In this document: positions 8,974-18,633 of the stretch, piece after piece
Numbering within the stretch: position 1 is the stretch's first letter
Layout of the letters: each line of letters opens with the position of its first letter
Source: Chlamydiales bacterium STE3
GTDB lineage: Bacteria > Chlamydiota > Chlamydiia > Chlamydiales > Parachlamydiaceae
Assembly: GCA_011125455.1 (NCBI GenBank)
Contig: VKHO01000056.1
Coordinates: 1 to 64,000 of the forward strand
Reading direction: 5' to 3'
Length of the DNA: 64,000 nt
Notes under the pieces: model-generated
Told to the model about the DNA's origin: nothing
Seen by the model: the letters and a program-made list of their open reading frames with translations, nothing else
Databases searched by the model: none
Translations under genes and position numbers: made by a program

Positions 8974-9852
8974 TCAAATTTTGCGCATGACAAGTAACTG
9001 AGAAAAGTCATTTAAGATACTATCTTCAAGCTTGAGTTGGCGTAAAATTTCAGTAGAAGCTTCTAAATGTTGCCTGGCTAATTTTTGCGATGCCTCAACA
9101 CCTAGTAAAGTCACATAAGTTGTTTTGCCATTAAGTTGGTCAGAAGATTCTTTTTTGCCATGCTTGATTTCACTATTGGTGACATCAATAACGTCATCAA
9201 TGATTTGGAATGCTAAACCAATTTCCTCTCCAAAGTGGCATAACTCTTTTTGGACATGCTCATCAGCAGATGCTGCAATAGCTCCGCATTCTAATGCCGC
9301 CGCGATAAGCTTTCCTGTTTTTTTAGAATGGATGTTTTTTAAGCTGCTCAGCTCAATCGATTGACGCTCTGCTTCGATATCTAAAATTTGGCCAGCAATC
9401 ATTCCTGAGCCACCTGCCTTACTAGAGAGGCCTTGGATCATTTTCATTTTTTGTGTTGCATTTAGATGTGGATCTGAAGCTAAAACATAAAATGCATGAG
9501 TTAAAAGAAAATCTCCTGCTAAGGTTGCAATGCCTTCACTATATTCTTTATGCAAAGATGGCTTGCCACGTCTAAAATCATCATCGTCCATGCAAGGCAG
9601 ATCGTCATGTATAAGAGAATAGGTATGGATCATTTCTATAGCGCAGGCGGGTGTTAATGCTAGCTGCCAATCGGCCCCAAGCGCGTCGACTGTGGCTAGT
9701 GTTAATAAAGGTCTGATTCTCTTTCCTCCACCGAGAAGCGAGTAGCGAGCCGCCTGCGATAAAATACGGTGAGCGGTGCTTTCTTCCGGAACTAGCGAGG
9801 CTAATTTAGCCTCAATATGGGGAAGGCGTTCCTTAATATATGTTTGAATCAT
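8974..9852 (-). CDS. Polyprenyl diphosphate synthase (farnesyl/geranylgeranyl type)
   Basis: A 292-residue trans-isoprenyl diphosphate synthase. The first aspartate-rich motif is D83-D84-x4-D89 with R-R-G-K-P-S following. The second is F-Q-I-I-D-D-V-I-D with D219, D220 and D223. G-G-G-K-R-I-R-P and Q-x-L-D-I complete the fold signature. It condenses IPP onto allylic diphosphates to supply undecaprenyl and quinone precursors. Product length cannot be set by eye, so no symbol is given. The start overlaps the ugd stop by four bases, and the sugar transferase that uses an undecaprenyl carrier follows 73 bases later. Confidence 0.9.
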   Translation of the reverse strand: MIQTYIKERLPHIEAKLASLVPEESTAHRILSQAARYSLLGGGKRIRPLLTLATVDALGADWQLALTPACAIEMIHTYSLIHDDLPCMDDDDFRRGKPSLHKEYSEGIATLAGDFLLTHAFYVLASDPHLNATQKMKMIQGLSSKAGGSGMIAGQILDIEAERQSIELSSLKNIHSKKTGKLIAAALECGAIAASADEHVQKELCHFGEEIGLAFQIIDDVIDVTNSEIKHGKKESSDQLNGKTTYVTLLGVEASQKLARQHLEASTEILRQLKLEDSILNDFSQLLVMRKI

Positions 9853-11213
9853 TGCGATGCCGTTTGGTGAAGGGAGTTTGCAAGGAAGTCGGGTTTGCCA
9901 ATGCTTATATAATCAAAGCCTTTTTCTGCCATTGTTTGCGGCAAATATTGATTACGGCCATCAAAAAAAGCGTTGCCTCTCATCCGTTCGTGGAGTTTTT
10001 CACAATCTAGAAAGCGAAATTGCTTCCATTCAGTCATCAAGACCAGGGCATCGGCATTTTCTACGGCAGAGTAGGCATCGCCAGCATAGTTGATTGTTTC
10101 TAAATCGGAGAGCTCTTTTTTTACATTTTCCATGGCTACAGGATCATAGACTGTGATATGTGCTCCCAGCTGTGTCAGCTTTCTAATCAAAACAAGTGAG
10201 GGGGCCTCTCGGATATCATCGGTATCTGGTTTGAAAGCTAGTCCCAATAGGGCAATTTTTTTCTCCTTGACACCTCCCTTATTTGCAAAGTAGGTCTCAA
10301 TTTTTTGTCCCATGACCATTTTTTGTTTTTCGTTTACCCACTCGACTGCATCTAGTAAGGGCGTCTGTACACCAAGAGCATTCGCATGAGATTTCAAAGC
10401 GCGCACATCTTTGGGTAAACAGGATCCTCCAAAGCCAGCACCAGCGTAGAGAAAGCTATACCCAATACGAGGATCGGATCCCATGCCAATCCTTACTTTA
10501 CTGATATCAGCACCTGTTTTTTCACAAAACGCGGCCAATTCATTCATCAAGGAAATACGGGTTGCAAGCATAATATTGGAGGCATATTTTGTCATTTCAG
10601 CAGAAAGGCAGTCCATAAAAAGAATCCTTTCATGGCTAAGCATGAATGAGGCGTAGATCTCTTTCATGATTTTTGCTGCTTTATCACTATCGGTTCCAAT
10701 AATGACTCGGTCGGGTCGCATAAAATCTTCAACAGCGCATCCTTCTTTTAAAAATTCAGGATTTGAGACAACATCGAAAGGCACTTTTTTCCCTTTCGAA
10801 GATAAAACTTTTTCCACCTCGGCTTTCAAAATCGCTGTTGTTCCCACGGGCACTGTCGATTTTGTAACAATCACTAAGTGATTTTCCATGTTTTCTGCAA
10901 TGCTATGAATAACTTCTTTAACTCTTGTTAGGTTGGCTTGCCCATCATGTCCTGTCGGGGTATCGACAGCAATAAAGCAAACTGATGCGGATTTGACTTC
11001 TTGATAATCCGTAGTAAAGGCAAGCCTTCCTGCATCTTTATTGCGCTTGACAAGCTCGGCAAGTCCGGGTTCATAGATGGGGATTTCTCCTCTTTTCAAT
11101 GCCTCAATTTTTTTTTTATTAATGTCTAGGCAAACAACAGAATGACCCATTTCGGCAAATCCTGCTCCTGCAACTAATCCTACATACCCTGTTCCAATGA
11201 CTAATAAATGCAT
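9849..11213 (-). CDS. ugd: UDP-glucose 6-dehydrogenase
   Basis: Oxidises UDP-glucose to UDP-glucuronate with NAD+. From the ATG at 11213 the protein has 454 residues. A TTG twelve bases upstream is in frame, but the GGAG lies right there, six bases before the ATG, so the ATG is the start. N-terminal Rossmann motif [30 protein letters not shown]; catalytic Cys265 in [10 protein letters not shown]; and the C-terminal [15 protein letters not shown] block are all intact. It implies a glucuronate-derived surface sugar. Confidence 0.95.
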   Translation of the reverse strand: MHLLVIGTGYVGLVAGAGFAEMGHSVVCLDINKKKIEALKRGEIPIYEPGLAELVKRNKDAGRLAFTTDYQEVKSASVCFIAVDTPTGHDGQANLTRVKEVIHSIAENMENHLVIVTKSTVPVGTTAILKAEVEKVLSSKGKKVPFDVVSNPEFLKEGCAVEDFMRPDRVIIGTDSDKAAKIMKEIYASFMLSHERILFMDCLSAEMTKYASNIMLATRISLMNELAAFCEKTGADISKVRIGMGSDPRIGYSFLYAGAGFGGSCLPKDVRALKSHANALGVQTPLLDAVEWVNEKQKMVMGQKIETYFANKGGVKEKKIALLGLAFKPDTDDIREAPSLVLIRKLTQLGAHITVYDPVAMENVKKELSDLETINYAGDAYSAVENADALVLMTEWKQFRFLDCEKLHERMRGNAFFDGRNQYLPQTMAEKGFDYISIGKPDFLANSLHQTASQ

Positions 11214-11268
11214 AAGAAGCTCCAAAAACAGAAAATTTTAGTATAAAAATGGTTAATCAACAATGTTT

Positions 11269-13419
11269 TTACAATCTTGTGCAAGGCACGTAGCTAGAGT
11301 ATTTCTTTCGATCAGGGCGCTTCATGCCGACAAAGAAATAAAAAGCGATGCGATCATCCTCTTCTTTATGCTGGTATGAAGCTTTCACATTCCACGATGA
11401 TCGAAGAGTACCTAGAAAATCGATTTCAAACTCAGTATAAGATTTTTCATATCTTCTATTCCATCCATGACGCATTTCCAGCTCAACAGCCCAATTGGGA
11501 TGGATTTGGTAAAAAAGATGCATCAAGAGGGTGTCGCGGCGATCGGAAAGCGGGGATTGCAGTAGAGCGCTGCTTTTACGAAAAGACTCTAAAATAAAAT
11601 TCGTTTTATCAGCTTTCCTCCAAGCATAGGAACTGCGGTGGCGGTATTCCCCAGCAATGGCAAAGGTGTCTGAAACTGTCCATTCTGTTCGAAAATTGAA
11701 GTGATCGAGGAGGTTATGTTGGCAATCCCATCCTGTTTGAATGCTGTGAGCAAGTGTGGGTAAGCTTTGGTAATTTACGTCAGCATAAACTCTAGGAATT
11801 GCTGTTTGAATCGTTTTCGTATCGAAGAAAATATTTGTATAGAATTCTGCGCGTAAAGGTCTTGAAAGAAGCCCTTTGTAACCTCTAAAGTAGAGTTCTT
11901 GAACGGTTCCCACCCGCATCATATCTAAGCGGTACCAGCCATCTTCAATGTTGAAGATATAGTGATCATCTGGGTTGATTGTCGGGTAGGTGATGTATTC
12001 ATAACGCAAGTAGGGCTTAATCACGTGCTTGCAATGGTTGTAAAAGCGGTGTATATAGGCATTCGCTTCAATTTGAAACTTGCCAAGAGCCAGCCAGCGC
12101 TCGTTTCCTTCTCTTGGATTGCCGTAAAAAATACCGACAAATCCAGCACCTGGGGTAACTTGAAATGGTGAGAGTGAGAAGGGTCGAAAAAAATCTTGAT
12201 TTATCTCTATGCGTGGTGAATGGTAGTCCTCTACATTCCTCAAATTGTTGGCATAGGTAAAATCTAAGAAAGAGCCTGAGAAAAATGTCTGTCCGATGAC
12301 GCCTGTTGGGCCGATCACATAGGGTTTAAGAGAAGTATCAAAAGTAGGTAGCTCTTGATTGACCGTTTGGAATCGATTTACACGTACCTTTGTTAAGAAA
12401 TGAGAGATAAAGTAGTCGTTTTGCTTGCGTAGCAAAAGTTGCGTACGTCCTGCTGTATCTAGTTCTAAGCCACGGTCATTATAATCTGTTGACATATCCT
12501 TATCGCTGAGTTTATCCCAGGTAAGGTCCAATGAAACGGAATCATCCCAATAGCGATTACTATAGATCCCTTGAAAACGGTAGCGATGCTTTTCATGTTT
12601 GTTGATGACAGAGTTATCTTTTGCCCAGTAATTAATTGTTTGGAAAACTTCTCTTTCATCGCGTGAGTGGTATTCAGTTTCTAAGCCAGCCCCCCAGCCC
12701 CTTTTTAGACGGTAGTCAATTCTGGCAAAAGCTTTAAATCTCTCCCAGGAGAAAATCTCATAGATCATACTCGCTCTCGATCCTTGTTTTCCGCCCCATT
12801 TAAAACTGTAGCGCACGGGAGAGTCAAAAATGCTATTGAGATTTAATTTAAAAGAAGGGAGCCAAAAAAGAGGCATTTGCAAAACGCGAAATTGCACATT
12901 GCGGGCGGATAAAAGTTGTTGATTGCATAAATTGGCTTCATCAGCACTGATTTCCCACTCGACACACGTGCTTTCCGAAGTTGTGATAAACCCATCATAG
13001 ATGGTAAAGCTGTCGTCCTTATGTAACAAAATCTTTTTTCCACCGAAAAACCAAGGTTCGACACTTGTCCGTGCATTATACAAAACGCCCGTTTGCGTCG
13101 TGAAGTCATAGCTGAGGGAAGCACCCACAAACACATACTCGCCAAATTCAACGATAAGGTCTTGTGAAGCTTCAATGGAATGATTCAGTACACCGTCTTC
13201 TTCCTTTCTTATGTATTGAATATTCCGTGCTTGAATTCTTAAAGAGGGGGGAGCTGTGATAAGCCCACCTTCGGTGGTAGAAAGAACTTGGTCTTCAAAT
13301 AAGGGGTTGCGCAAATCGACTGTCACTTTAAATGAGTCAGTAGCCGGTGGAATAGACTCTTCTGCATGAGCAAAGCAGAAAAAAAAGCAGCATAAACTGA
13401 GGTGAATTAACCAAAACAT
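11269..13419 (-). CDS. lptD: LPS-assembly outer-membrane protein, LptD/OstA-like
   Basis: A 716-residue exported protein. Residues 1-19 are a signal peptide ending in A-H-A. An N-terminal OstA-like beta region (about 50-120) contains A-S-L-S-Y-D-F-T-T-Q-T-G and is followed by a C-V-E-W-E-I-S-A-D segment, then P-L-F-W-L-P-S-F. This corresponds to the LptD junction pattern of 'C....P.W.I.A' and 'P.fy.P'. The remainder is rich in alternating aromatic strands, fitting a large barrel. LptD inserts LPS into the outer leaflet. It heads the minus-strand envelope run, 55 bases before ugd. Alignment would be needed to exclude another large barrel family. Confidence 0.7.
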   Translation of the reverse strand: MFWLIHLSLCCFFFCFAHAEESIPPATDSFKVTVDLRNPLFEDQVLSTTEGGLITAPPSLRIQARNIQYIRKEEDGVLNHSIEASQDLIVEFGEYVFVGASLSYDFTTQTGVLYNARTSVEPWFFGGKKILLHKDDSFTIYDGFITTSESTCVEWEISADEANLCNQQLLSARNVQFRVLQMPLFWLPSFKLNLNSIFDSPVRYSFKWGGKQGSRASMIYEIFSWERFKAFARIDYRLKRGWGAGLETEYHSRDEREVFQTINYWAKDNSVINKHEKHRYRFQGIYSNRYWDDSVSLDLTWDKLSDKDMSTDYNDRGLELDTAGRTQLLLRKQNDYFISHFLTKVRVNRFQTVNQELPTFDTSLKPYVIGPTGVIGQTFFSGSFLDFTYANNLRNVEDYHSPRIEINQDFFRPFSLSPFQVTPGAGFVGIFYGNPREGNERWLALGKFQIEANAYIHRFYNHCKHVIKPYLRYEYITYPTINPDDHYIFNIEDGWYRLDMMRVGTVQELYFRGYKGLLSRPLRAEFYTNIFFDTKTIQTAIPRVYADVNYQSLPTLAHSIQTGWDCQHNLLDHFNFRTEWTVSDTFAIAGEYRHRSSYAWRKADKTNFILESFRKSSALLQSPLSDRRDTLLMHLFYQIHPNWAVELEMRHGWNRRYEKSYTEFEIDFLGTLRSSWNVKASYQHKEEDDRIAFYFFVGMKRPDRKKYSSYVPCTRL

Positions 13420-14368
13420 AGAAGGCTATCGTTATAAAGCATGTGAGTTTAGCAGATTTGGTATAATAACAAAATGTAAGACAATAGGATAAAAATTTAG
13501 CTTATTCAAAAAATGGTAAGAAGGGTTTGAAGTGTGAGGATTTGCAGACAAGAAATAGGAGATTTAAACAGTTTCTAACATTTTATGCGAACCAATAAAA
13601 AACTCCGCTTGCTGTCGGCAATGGATACAAAATTCATTACCAATGGATCAGCTAAACATATAGTGCTATCTAAAAGTTTGGATTGGCTTTTCTGACATAA
13701 AAGGGCCCACTTTACAGTTTTTATTCTACGTTATATGTCTTAACTGCAGCTGAGCGACTATCAAAAAAGCCTTATATATGCACAATTTATAATGCCAGAG
13801 CAGTGGGGGCTAATTTTTGAGGGGCCTTTAACATAAAGTGATTAGCAGAGGAGAAGAAGCTTTTTTCCCGTTAAGCATTCTTAGAGGTTGAGAGCTATGT
13901 CGTCGAATTTTTAAGGTTAGCGCCACGGCTTCTACAATTAATTAACGAATTATTGAAAGATTAGCCGGAAGGTCCGAACCCATTATAACAAGCAGCGGAG
14001 CCATGCCGGCGGTAAAGAAAATCAACAAAGGTATAACGTGTCTTGCAATGTATATCGAGCGCAAGCGTAAATCTACTGAATATCTAATTAGGAAACTCCC
14101 CGAAGGCTTAAAAAGACATCTCGTATGCATAGGAGTTTTTTTGTACTATGAAGTCATTTTTTAGAAGCAGCACCCACCTGGCCCACTCGAAAAAAAGGAG
14201 CCATATTGAAAGAATTTAATAATATTCTTAGATAAAGGCGCTTAAAGTTTATTTAGAAACCCTTTTTTCTCAAAAAAATTTTGCTGGGATTGTCAAATAT
14301 TTTATTTGCCACTCCAATCGGCTTATACTACCCAGCTTTGGGTGCAATTTTATTTGCTGTTATCGTTT
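13420..14368. other. Gene-poor accessory stretch of about 950 bases
   Basis: No convincing gene on either strand. Short open runs exist, for example plus-strand frames near 13583 and from about 13945 to 14160, and a 62-codon minus frame at 13942-14130. None has a good ribosome binding site or a recognisable motif. The composition is less AT-rich in 13900-14130 than around it, so this may be a remnant of a lost gene. Nothing firm is assigned. Confidence 0.35.
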
Positions 14369-15280
14369 TCATTTTCTCAGTAGTTTTTCTTTTAAGTTTA
14401 TAAGCTCCCCTTGCCTACGCATTTCTTCAAAGGCTTTATGGGGGTCGTTGACTTTATTGGGGTCGTTGTTTCGCCAAATAACAGCAAGTTCAGCAACTTT
14501 CTTGATTAAATCTTCAACTTTTTTTTCGGGCCTTTCTAATTGATCCTTTAAATCTTGTTTACTTAGCTGTGAAGAATTATTTTTAATTTTTTCTTCGATT
14601 AATTCTAAGATTTCTCGATTAGTGATTTTGGGAAAATCTACTTTCCCTTCATCTCGTCCTTCTAAAAGAACCTTTCTTTTTTGAGAGTCAAGGATCTTCC
14701 AACTTGATTGATTGTTTTTGTCGGGACGGTTGAATACAATTTGATCAAGTTCTATTCTCTGTAAAGCTTCCAATAAGATACGGTTTATTGGAGAAACTTC
14801 CGCTTGTTGATATCTGGCAATTTGTTGTTTTTTTATTTCCTTTCTTAGCTCAGGAAGCTTTTTATCCAACAAACTTTTATGCAATTCAGTGAAGGCTTGC
14901 TTAATAGTAGTATTATGATCTTGGAAATCCTGACGCGAAACTTCTTTATCGGCATCTGCAATAAACCGTTGAAGCTCAATTAAAGTTTCATTTTCCCATT
15001 CCAAATCTAATGAGTCCCCACTCAACACATGTTTAGGACCTAGTTGATAGTCCTTTAGGCTCTTCTCAATTTCGGAGGTGATTTTTTTAAAAACTCGCTC
15101 TTTGTTATGTTGATAATGGTAGATACCATAATAAATACCAAAAGTAGCAATGCTTAATGCGATCATTTTGAAGCGACTAGGCTTTTCATCAGCAGTTAAA
15201 TTAGTAGAAATGACTTTACCTTCTTTTGCTTCCTTTACTATTTTCCCTAGTTTTCTTCCTAAATCATCTATTGGATCCAT
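14369..15280 (-). CDS. Membrane-anchored helical protein of unknown function
   Basis: Unrecognised 303-residue protein starting at an ATG eight to nine bases after GGAGC. Residues about 37-53 form one transmembrane helix (I-A-L-S-I-A-T-F-G-I-Y-Y), followed by a basic stretch and then a mostly charged helical region with long K/E/Q-rich segments, likely coiled coil. No enzyme motif was seen. A decayed second copy lies immediately upstream at 15519-16465. Chlamydial effectors and Inc proteins often combine a membrane anchor with a helical cytosolic domain; that role here is inference only. Confidence 0.6.
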   Translation of the reverse strand: MDPIDDLGRKLGKIVKEAKEGKVISTNLTADEKPSRFKMIALSIATFGIYYGIYHYQHNKERVFKKITSEIEKSLKDYQLGPKHVLSGDSLDLEWENETLIELQRFIADADKEVSRQDFQDHNTTIKQAFTELHKSLLDKKLPELRKEIKKQQIARYQQAEVSPINRILLEALQRIELDQIVFNRPDKNNQSSWKILDSQKRKVLLEGRDEGKVDFPKITNREILELIEEKIKNNSSQLSKQDLKDQLERPEKKVEDLIKKVAELAVIWRNNDPNKVNDPHKAFEEMRRQGELINLKEKLLRK

Positions 15281-15518
15281 AAATGCTCCAAAATTTTGTT
15301 TGTTTACTATTTCACCATTTTAAATTCATTTTATTAATAATTTGTTAAATAGATAATAAATTTTATTAAATAATATTTTTTTTAAGAAAGTTTACATATA
15401 AGAGCAATTACACTTTGAAGCTTAGAAAATCCCTCAGCTCCTTTAGCCAAAAACTAATTTATCCAAAAAAACGGTCTGTCTGAAAAATAGCAACAATCCA
15501 AGGACCCGCAGACTCTTT

Positions 15519-16465
15519 TTAGGAAAACCACCCATGTGTTCTGAACTTGTTATCGATTGTATGCAAAAAGTCCGTTTTTATTTGCTGCAATCTTTCCTGT
15601 CTATCCTGAGCACGGAGCGGATTTTCATTCTTCAAGATAAGTGCGAGGTTAGAAATTCTATCGATAACCTCTTCTACCTGTTTTTTATCAGATTCCGCCA
15701 CTTCCTCTAAACTTGCCCTGGCTAATTTTTTATCATTATCTACGATAATTTCTTGGATTATAGAACAAATTTCTCTATTAGAAATTTTAGGGAGATCCTT
15801 AGTTCCACTAAGTGTAATTTGAGTGGTATATTTTTCAGGAGTTGCTAAGGTTATTTCCCATTCAATTTTCTTTGCTTCAAAATTAACACGCATAGAAATT
15901 TGATTAGGTTTTAAAGTTTTCAACCTCGCTAGTACAACATTTTCTTCAACAGTACGCGCTGGCTTGCTCTCAAATTCCGCAATTACGTCCTTTAATATTT
16001 CTTTGCTACCTTTTGCTTTGTTAAACTTTTGATTTAACAGTTTTTTATATAAATCAGTAGCAAGTTCGTAATAACTACTTTCTTTGGTAAAAAATTTTGT
16101 GCTAAAAATTTGCCTTCACTCTCTTTTCTGAGAGGGAATCTAAAAAGCTTTTTAAATCCTGGTTTTCATGTTTAAGCATTTCCTTTTCTTGATCAGATAA
16201 GTTTGAAGACCTAATTGATAATCTATTTTAATCGCATTAATCTTAGCTGTAATCTATCTAAAAACTCGTTCTGAATTATGACGATATTGATATATAGGGT
16301 AATAGATACCTAAAGCTATAACGCTTAAAGCGATCATTTTGAAACGATCCCGAGGAGTATCTACCTCTAAATCTATTGAATCAATTGATTCTGTCCTAAA
16401 TTCTCATTTTTTTAGTTCCTTCTTTAAGAGGACAATTTTTTATCTAAATTTCTTAGAGGCTACAT
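15519..16465 (-). pseudogene. Decayed tandem copy of the 14369-15280 gene
   Basis: Reading the minus strand, a GGAGC and an ATG at 16465 sit in the same arrangement as in the intact gene, but the second codon is TAG. Near 16360-16260 the frame gives D-R-F-K-M-I-A-L-S-V-I-A-L-G-I-Y-Y, nearly identical to the membrane segment of the neighbour, and then another in-frame TAG. From about 16110 to 15519 the frame is open again and aligns with the rest of the neighbour, including L-P-K-I-S-N-R-E-I against F-P-K-I-T-N-R-E-I. A 134-codon open frame from 15923 survives, starting at TTG. The length of 947 bases against 912 fits a full-length duplicate that lost function. Confidence 0.85.
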
Positions 16466-16627
16466 AATAGCTCCTTTAAATTTAAAAAAAGAATTAATTA
16501 CAAGTTTTAAATTTGTTGTAATCAATTTTTTGCAATAAATATTAATTAGGTTTTAAGCAAAAATTTTTTGCCTTAAAAAATTGGCTTTGTATATAGTTTA
16601 ACGCAATTTTAATTGGAGAGAGTTTAC

Positions 16628-17995
16628 ATGAACATACATGATAAGGTGTCTAAAGCGTTGAACTACCTTATAGAACCAAAAAAATTTCAGAGTTTAAGTA
16701 GTGGAAGAAAGTTTGTTGTTGGCGGTGTGACGGCCTTGACTGCTCTTACTGGCATTGGTATTTTAGCCCTTCCTTTTGTTTGGAAAGGTATGGTGGTACT
16801 TCTTTTTAGAAAAATAACAGAGACTGCAGATCCAAAAGTAGCAGAACTTGGTAATAGTATTCTCAACTCTTCTTCAAGGGTTTTAGATAGTAGTAAAACT
16901 GCTAATGTGTCTTCGAAAGAGAAATTGTCTGAAGAAAATAGAGAAGAAAGGCCTTATCAGGAAGATACCAAACCAAAGTTGAGTGATGCATCTCCAGAGG
17001 ATGTAGGTAGTAGTGAAGCTGCTACTCTACCTTCGCAAGATGGTGAATGGCCTGAGGAAAGTAGAATAGAAGAATCTTCTCAGAAAGATACCGAAGAAGG
17101 TTGGAACCCTTTTTCTTCAGAAGATGTAGGTAGTGGCGAAGCTGCTAATATGTCCTCGAAAGAGAAATTGTCTGAAGAAAAGAGAATAGAGAAATCTTCT
17201 CAGAAAGATACCGAAGAAGGTTGGAACCCTTTTTCTTCAGAGGATGTAGATAGTAGTAAAGCTGCTAATATATCTTTAAAAGAGAAATTATTTGAAGAAA
17301 GGAGAGGGGAAGAATCTTCTCAGAAAGATACCGAAGATGAGTGGAACCCTTCTTCTTCAGAGCATGTTGAGAGTGATGAAGTTGCAAGCCTATCTTCCCA
17401 AGAGGAATTGGGAGAACGAGGAGACGAGTCTTTTGAGGAATTAGAGGAAGATGTCGAATCAAAAGGGAATCCTTTTTCTTCAGAGGATATAGATGGGAGT
17501 ACAGCTACTAACCTATTTCCGCAAGAGGAATGGCTTGCAGAAAATGGGATAAAGGAGTTTCTTCAGCAAGAAACTGTACAAGAATTAACACAACTTGAGT
17601 TGAATCGCCTCTTAAGTGCCAAGGAGAACTCCGAAATTGAAATCGGCCCACACAAATACTTAAAATTGAAAGTTGATCCAAATTCTAAAAAATCCGAAAT
17701 TGTTTATATTCGAAAATCGATTGAGCACCCCGGCTATTGGGGATACTTAATACCTGATTGGGATCGTACATTTATTCAGTCTAAAGGTGTCTTTACCCTT
17801 AAACAGATCAAAGCAATGCTTAATCCTAAAAATGGCTTGGTAATAGCCTTTGCTTACACGAAGGTGCTTAAGACAGGTTTAGTTGTTTTCCAAAAAGACT
17901 CAGAATCGGATCAGTACATTATCTTCGATAAAGAGGGAAAACCCAAAATTTTTGATGAAAAGGCCTTGGTAGACCACATCTGGGAAACCAGATAA
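16628..17995 (+). CDS. Membrane protein with 40-residue repeats, Inc/effector-like
   Basis: From the ATG at 16628 (GGAGAG seven bases upstream; a TTG at 16613 is the alternative) the protein has 455 residues. Residues about 27-61 contain two adjacent hydrophobic segments separated by a short polar turn. Then come about six acidic, Ser/Glu-rich repeats of 40 residues with a recurring G-W-N-P-F-S-S-E-D-V core. A non-repeated C-terminal domain of about 130 residues follows, with mixed helix and strand. Repeats plus a bilobed anchor are typical of chlamydial inclusion or secreted proteins. No catalytic motif was seen. It is divergently placed from the decayed gene at 16465. Confidence 0.7.
   Translation: MNIHDKVSKALNYLIEPKKFQSLSSGRKFVVGGVTALTALTGIGILALPFVWKGMVVLLFRKITETADPKVAELGNSILNSSSRVLDSSKTANVSSKEKLSEENREERPYQEDTKPKLSDASPEDVGSSEAATLPSQDGEWPEESRIEESSQKDTEEGWNPFSSEDVGSGEAANMSSKEKLSEEKRIEKSSQKDTEEGWNPFSSEDVDSSKAANISLKEKLFEERRGEESSQKDTEDEWNPSSSEHVESDEVASLSSQEELGERGDESFEELEEDVESKGNPFSSEDIDGSTATNLFPQEEWLAENGIKEFLQQETVQELTQLELNRLLSAKENSEIEIGPHKYLKLKVDPNSKKSEIVYIRKSIEHPGYWGYLIPDWDRTFIQSKGVFTLKQIKAMLNPKNGLVIAFAYTKVLKTGLVVFQKDSESDQYIIFDKEGKPKIFDEKALVDHIWETR
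16870..17590 (+). repeat. In-gene tandem repeat, 120-base period
   Basis: The string ttggaaccct followed by ttcttcag recurs at 17101 and 17221, and in variant form at 17341, exactly 120 bases apart. Weaker units begin near 16870, 16990 and 17470, giving about six units that keep the frame. Units three and four are the most alike, so the array has expanded recently in its middle and the outer units have diverged. Confidence 0.85.
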
Positions 17996-18000
17996 ACAGT

Positions 18001-18633
18001 TTAATTTAATTTAATTACCGTGTCTTCAGCGATGGCAAAAACTTGATCATTCGCACTAGGCACAATTACATGTCCTCCTGCAAAGGAACTAAAAGCTGGC
18101 AGGAGGCATTGCTCTTTTTGCATCAAAAAACAAGGCAAACGCATATTCTGTCTTCTCTTTGAAATCAAAATTTTAGGATGGACATGGCCTGAAAAAGTGA
18201 AATAACCAGGGAAAGTGCAAGGAATATGGGAAAAGGCAAAAGGGGATTCGAGAAGAGCTTTTTCCGTAATCGCTAGTGGCCAATTTAGATGCTTTAATCC
18301 GCGGTCGTGATTCCCAAGGATTAGCTCAACAGGACAACAGCTCTTCTCTAGCCATTTGCCAATTAATGTGACGGTTGTTTCTGTGAGTCCGCTAGGGTGA
18401 TGTAAAAAATCCCCAACAATAATACAACGCTGCGCTTGCTTGCTTGTTAAAAGTCTTTGTAAACGATCAAGATCTTGAATCATTAGCTGATCCGAAACTG
18501 CAATGCCAGCACGTCGGAACGTTGTGGTTTTGCCAAGATGCAGATCTGAGACGATAAGTGCTTTTTTCTCTTTCCAGAATAGGGCCTTCTCAGGAAGTAG
18601 TTCGATCTGTTGCCCTTCCAATGTAATTTCCAT
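18001..18633 (-). CDS. Ligase-associated metallophosphoesterase (MPE/PdeM type)
   Basis: A calcineurin-like phosphoesterase of about 210 residues. Metal-binding blocks in order: S-D-L-H-L-G-K, V-G-D-F-L-H-H, L-G-N-H-D-R-G and S-G-H-V-H-P. Together with its neighbours it matches the ligase-associated DNA damage response nuclease group. The start is the ATG at 18633, whose A overlaps the last base of the helicase stop (TAATG); a TTG at 18645 is less likely. It is the last gene of the four-gene repair cassette, so translation is probably coupled to the helicase. Confidence 0.9.
   Translation of the reverse strand: MEITLEGQQIELLPEKALFWKEKKALIVSDLHLGKTTTFRRAGIAVSDQLMIQDLDRLQRLLTSKQAQRCIIVGDFLHHPSGLTETTVTLIGKWLEKSCCPVELILGNHDRGLKHLNWPLAITEKALLESPFAFSHIPCTFPGYFTFSGHVHPKILISKRRQNMRLPCFLMQKEQCLLPAFSSFAGGHVIVPSANDQVFAIAEDTVIKLN

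Noticed and set aside
13942-14130. A 62-codon minus frame in the gene-poor stretch.
   Set aside because: No ribosome binding site or motif; an opposite-strand frame over the same bases looks equally plausible, so neither is supported.
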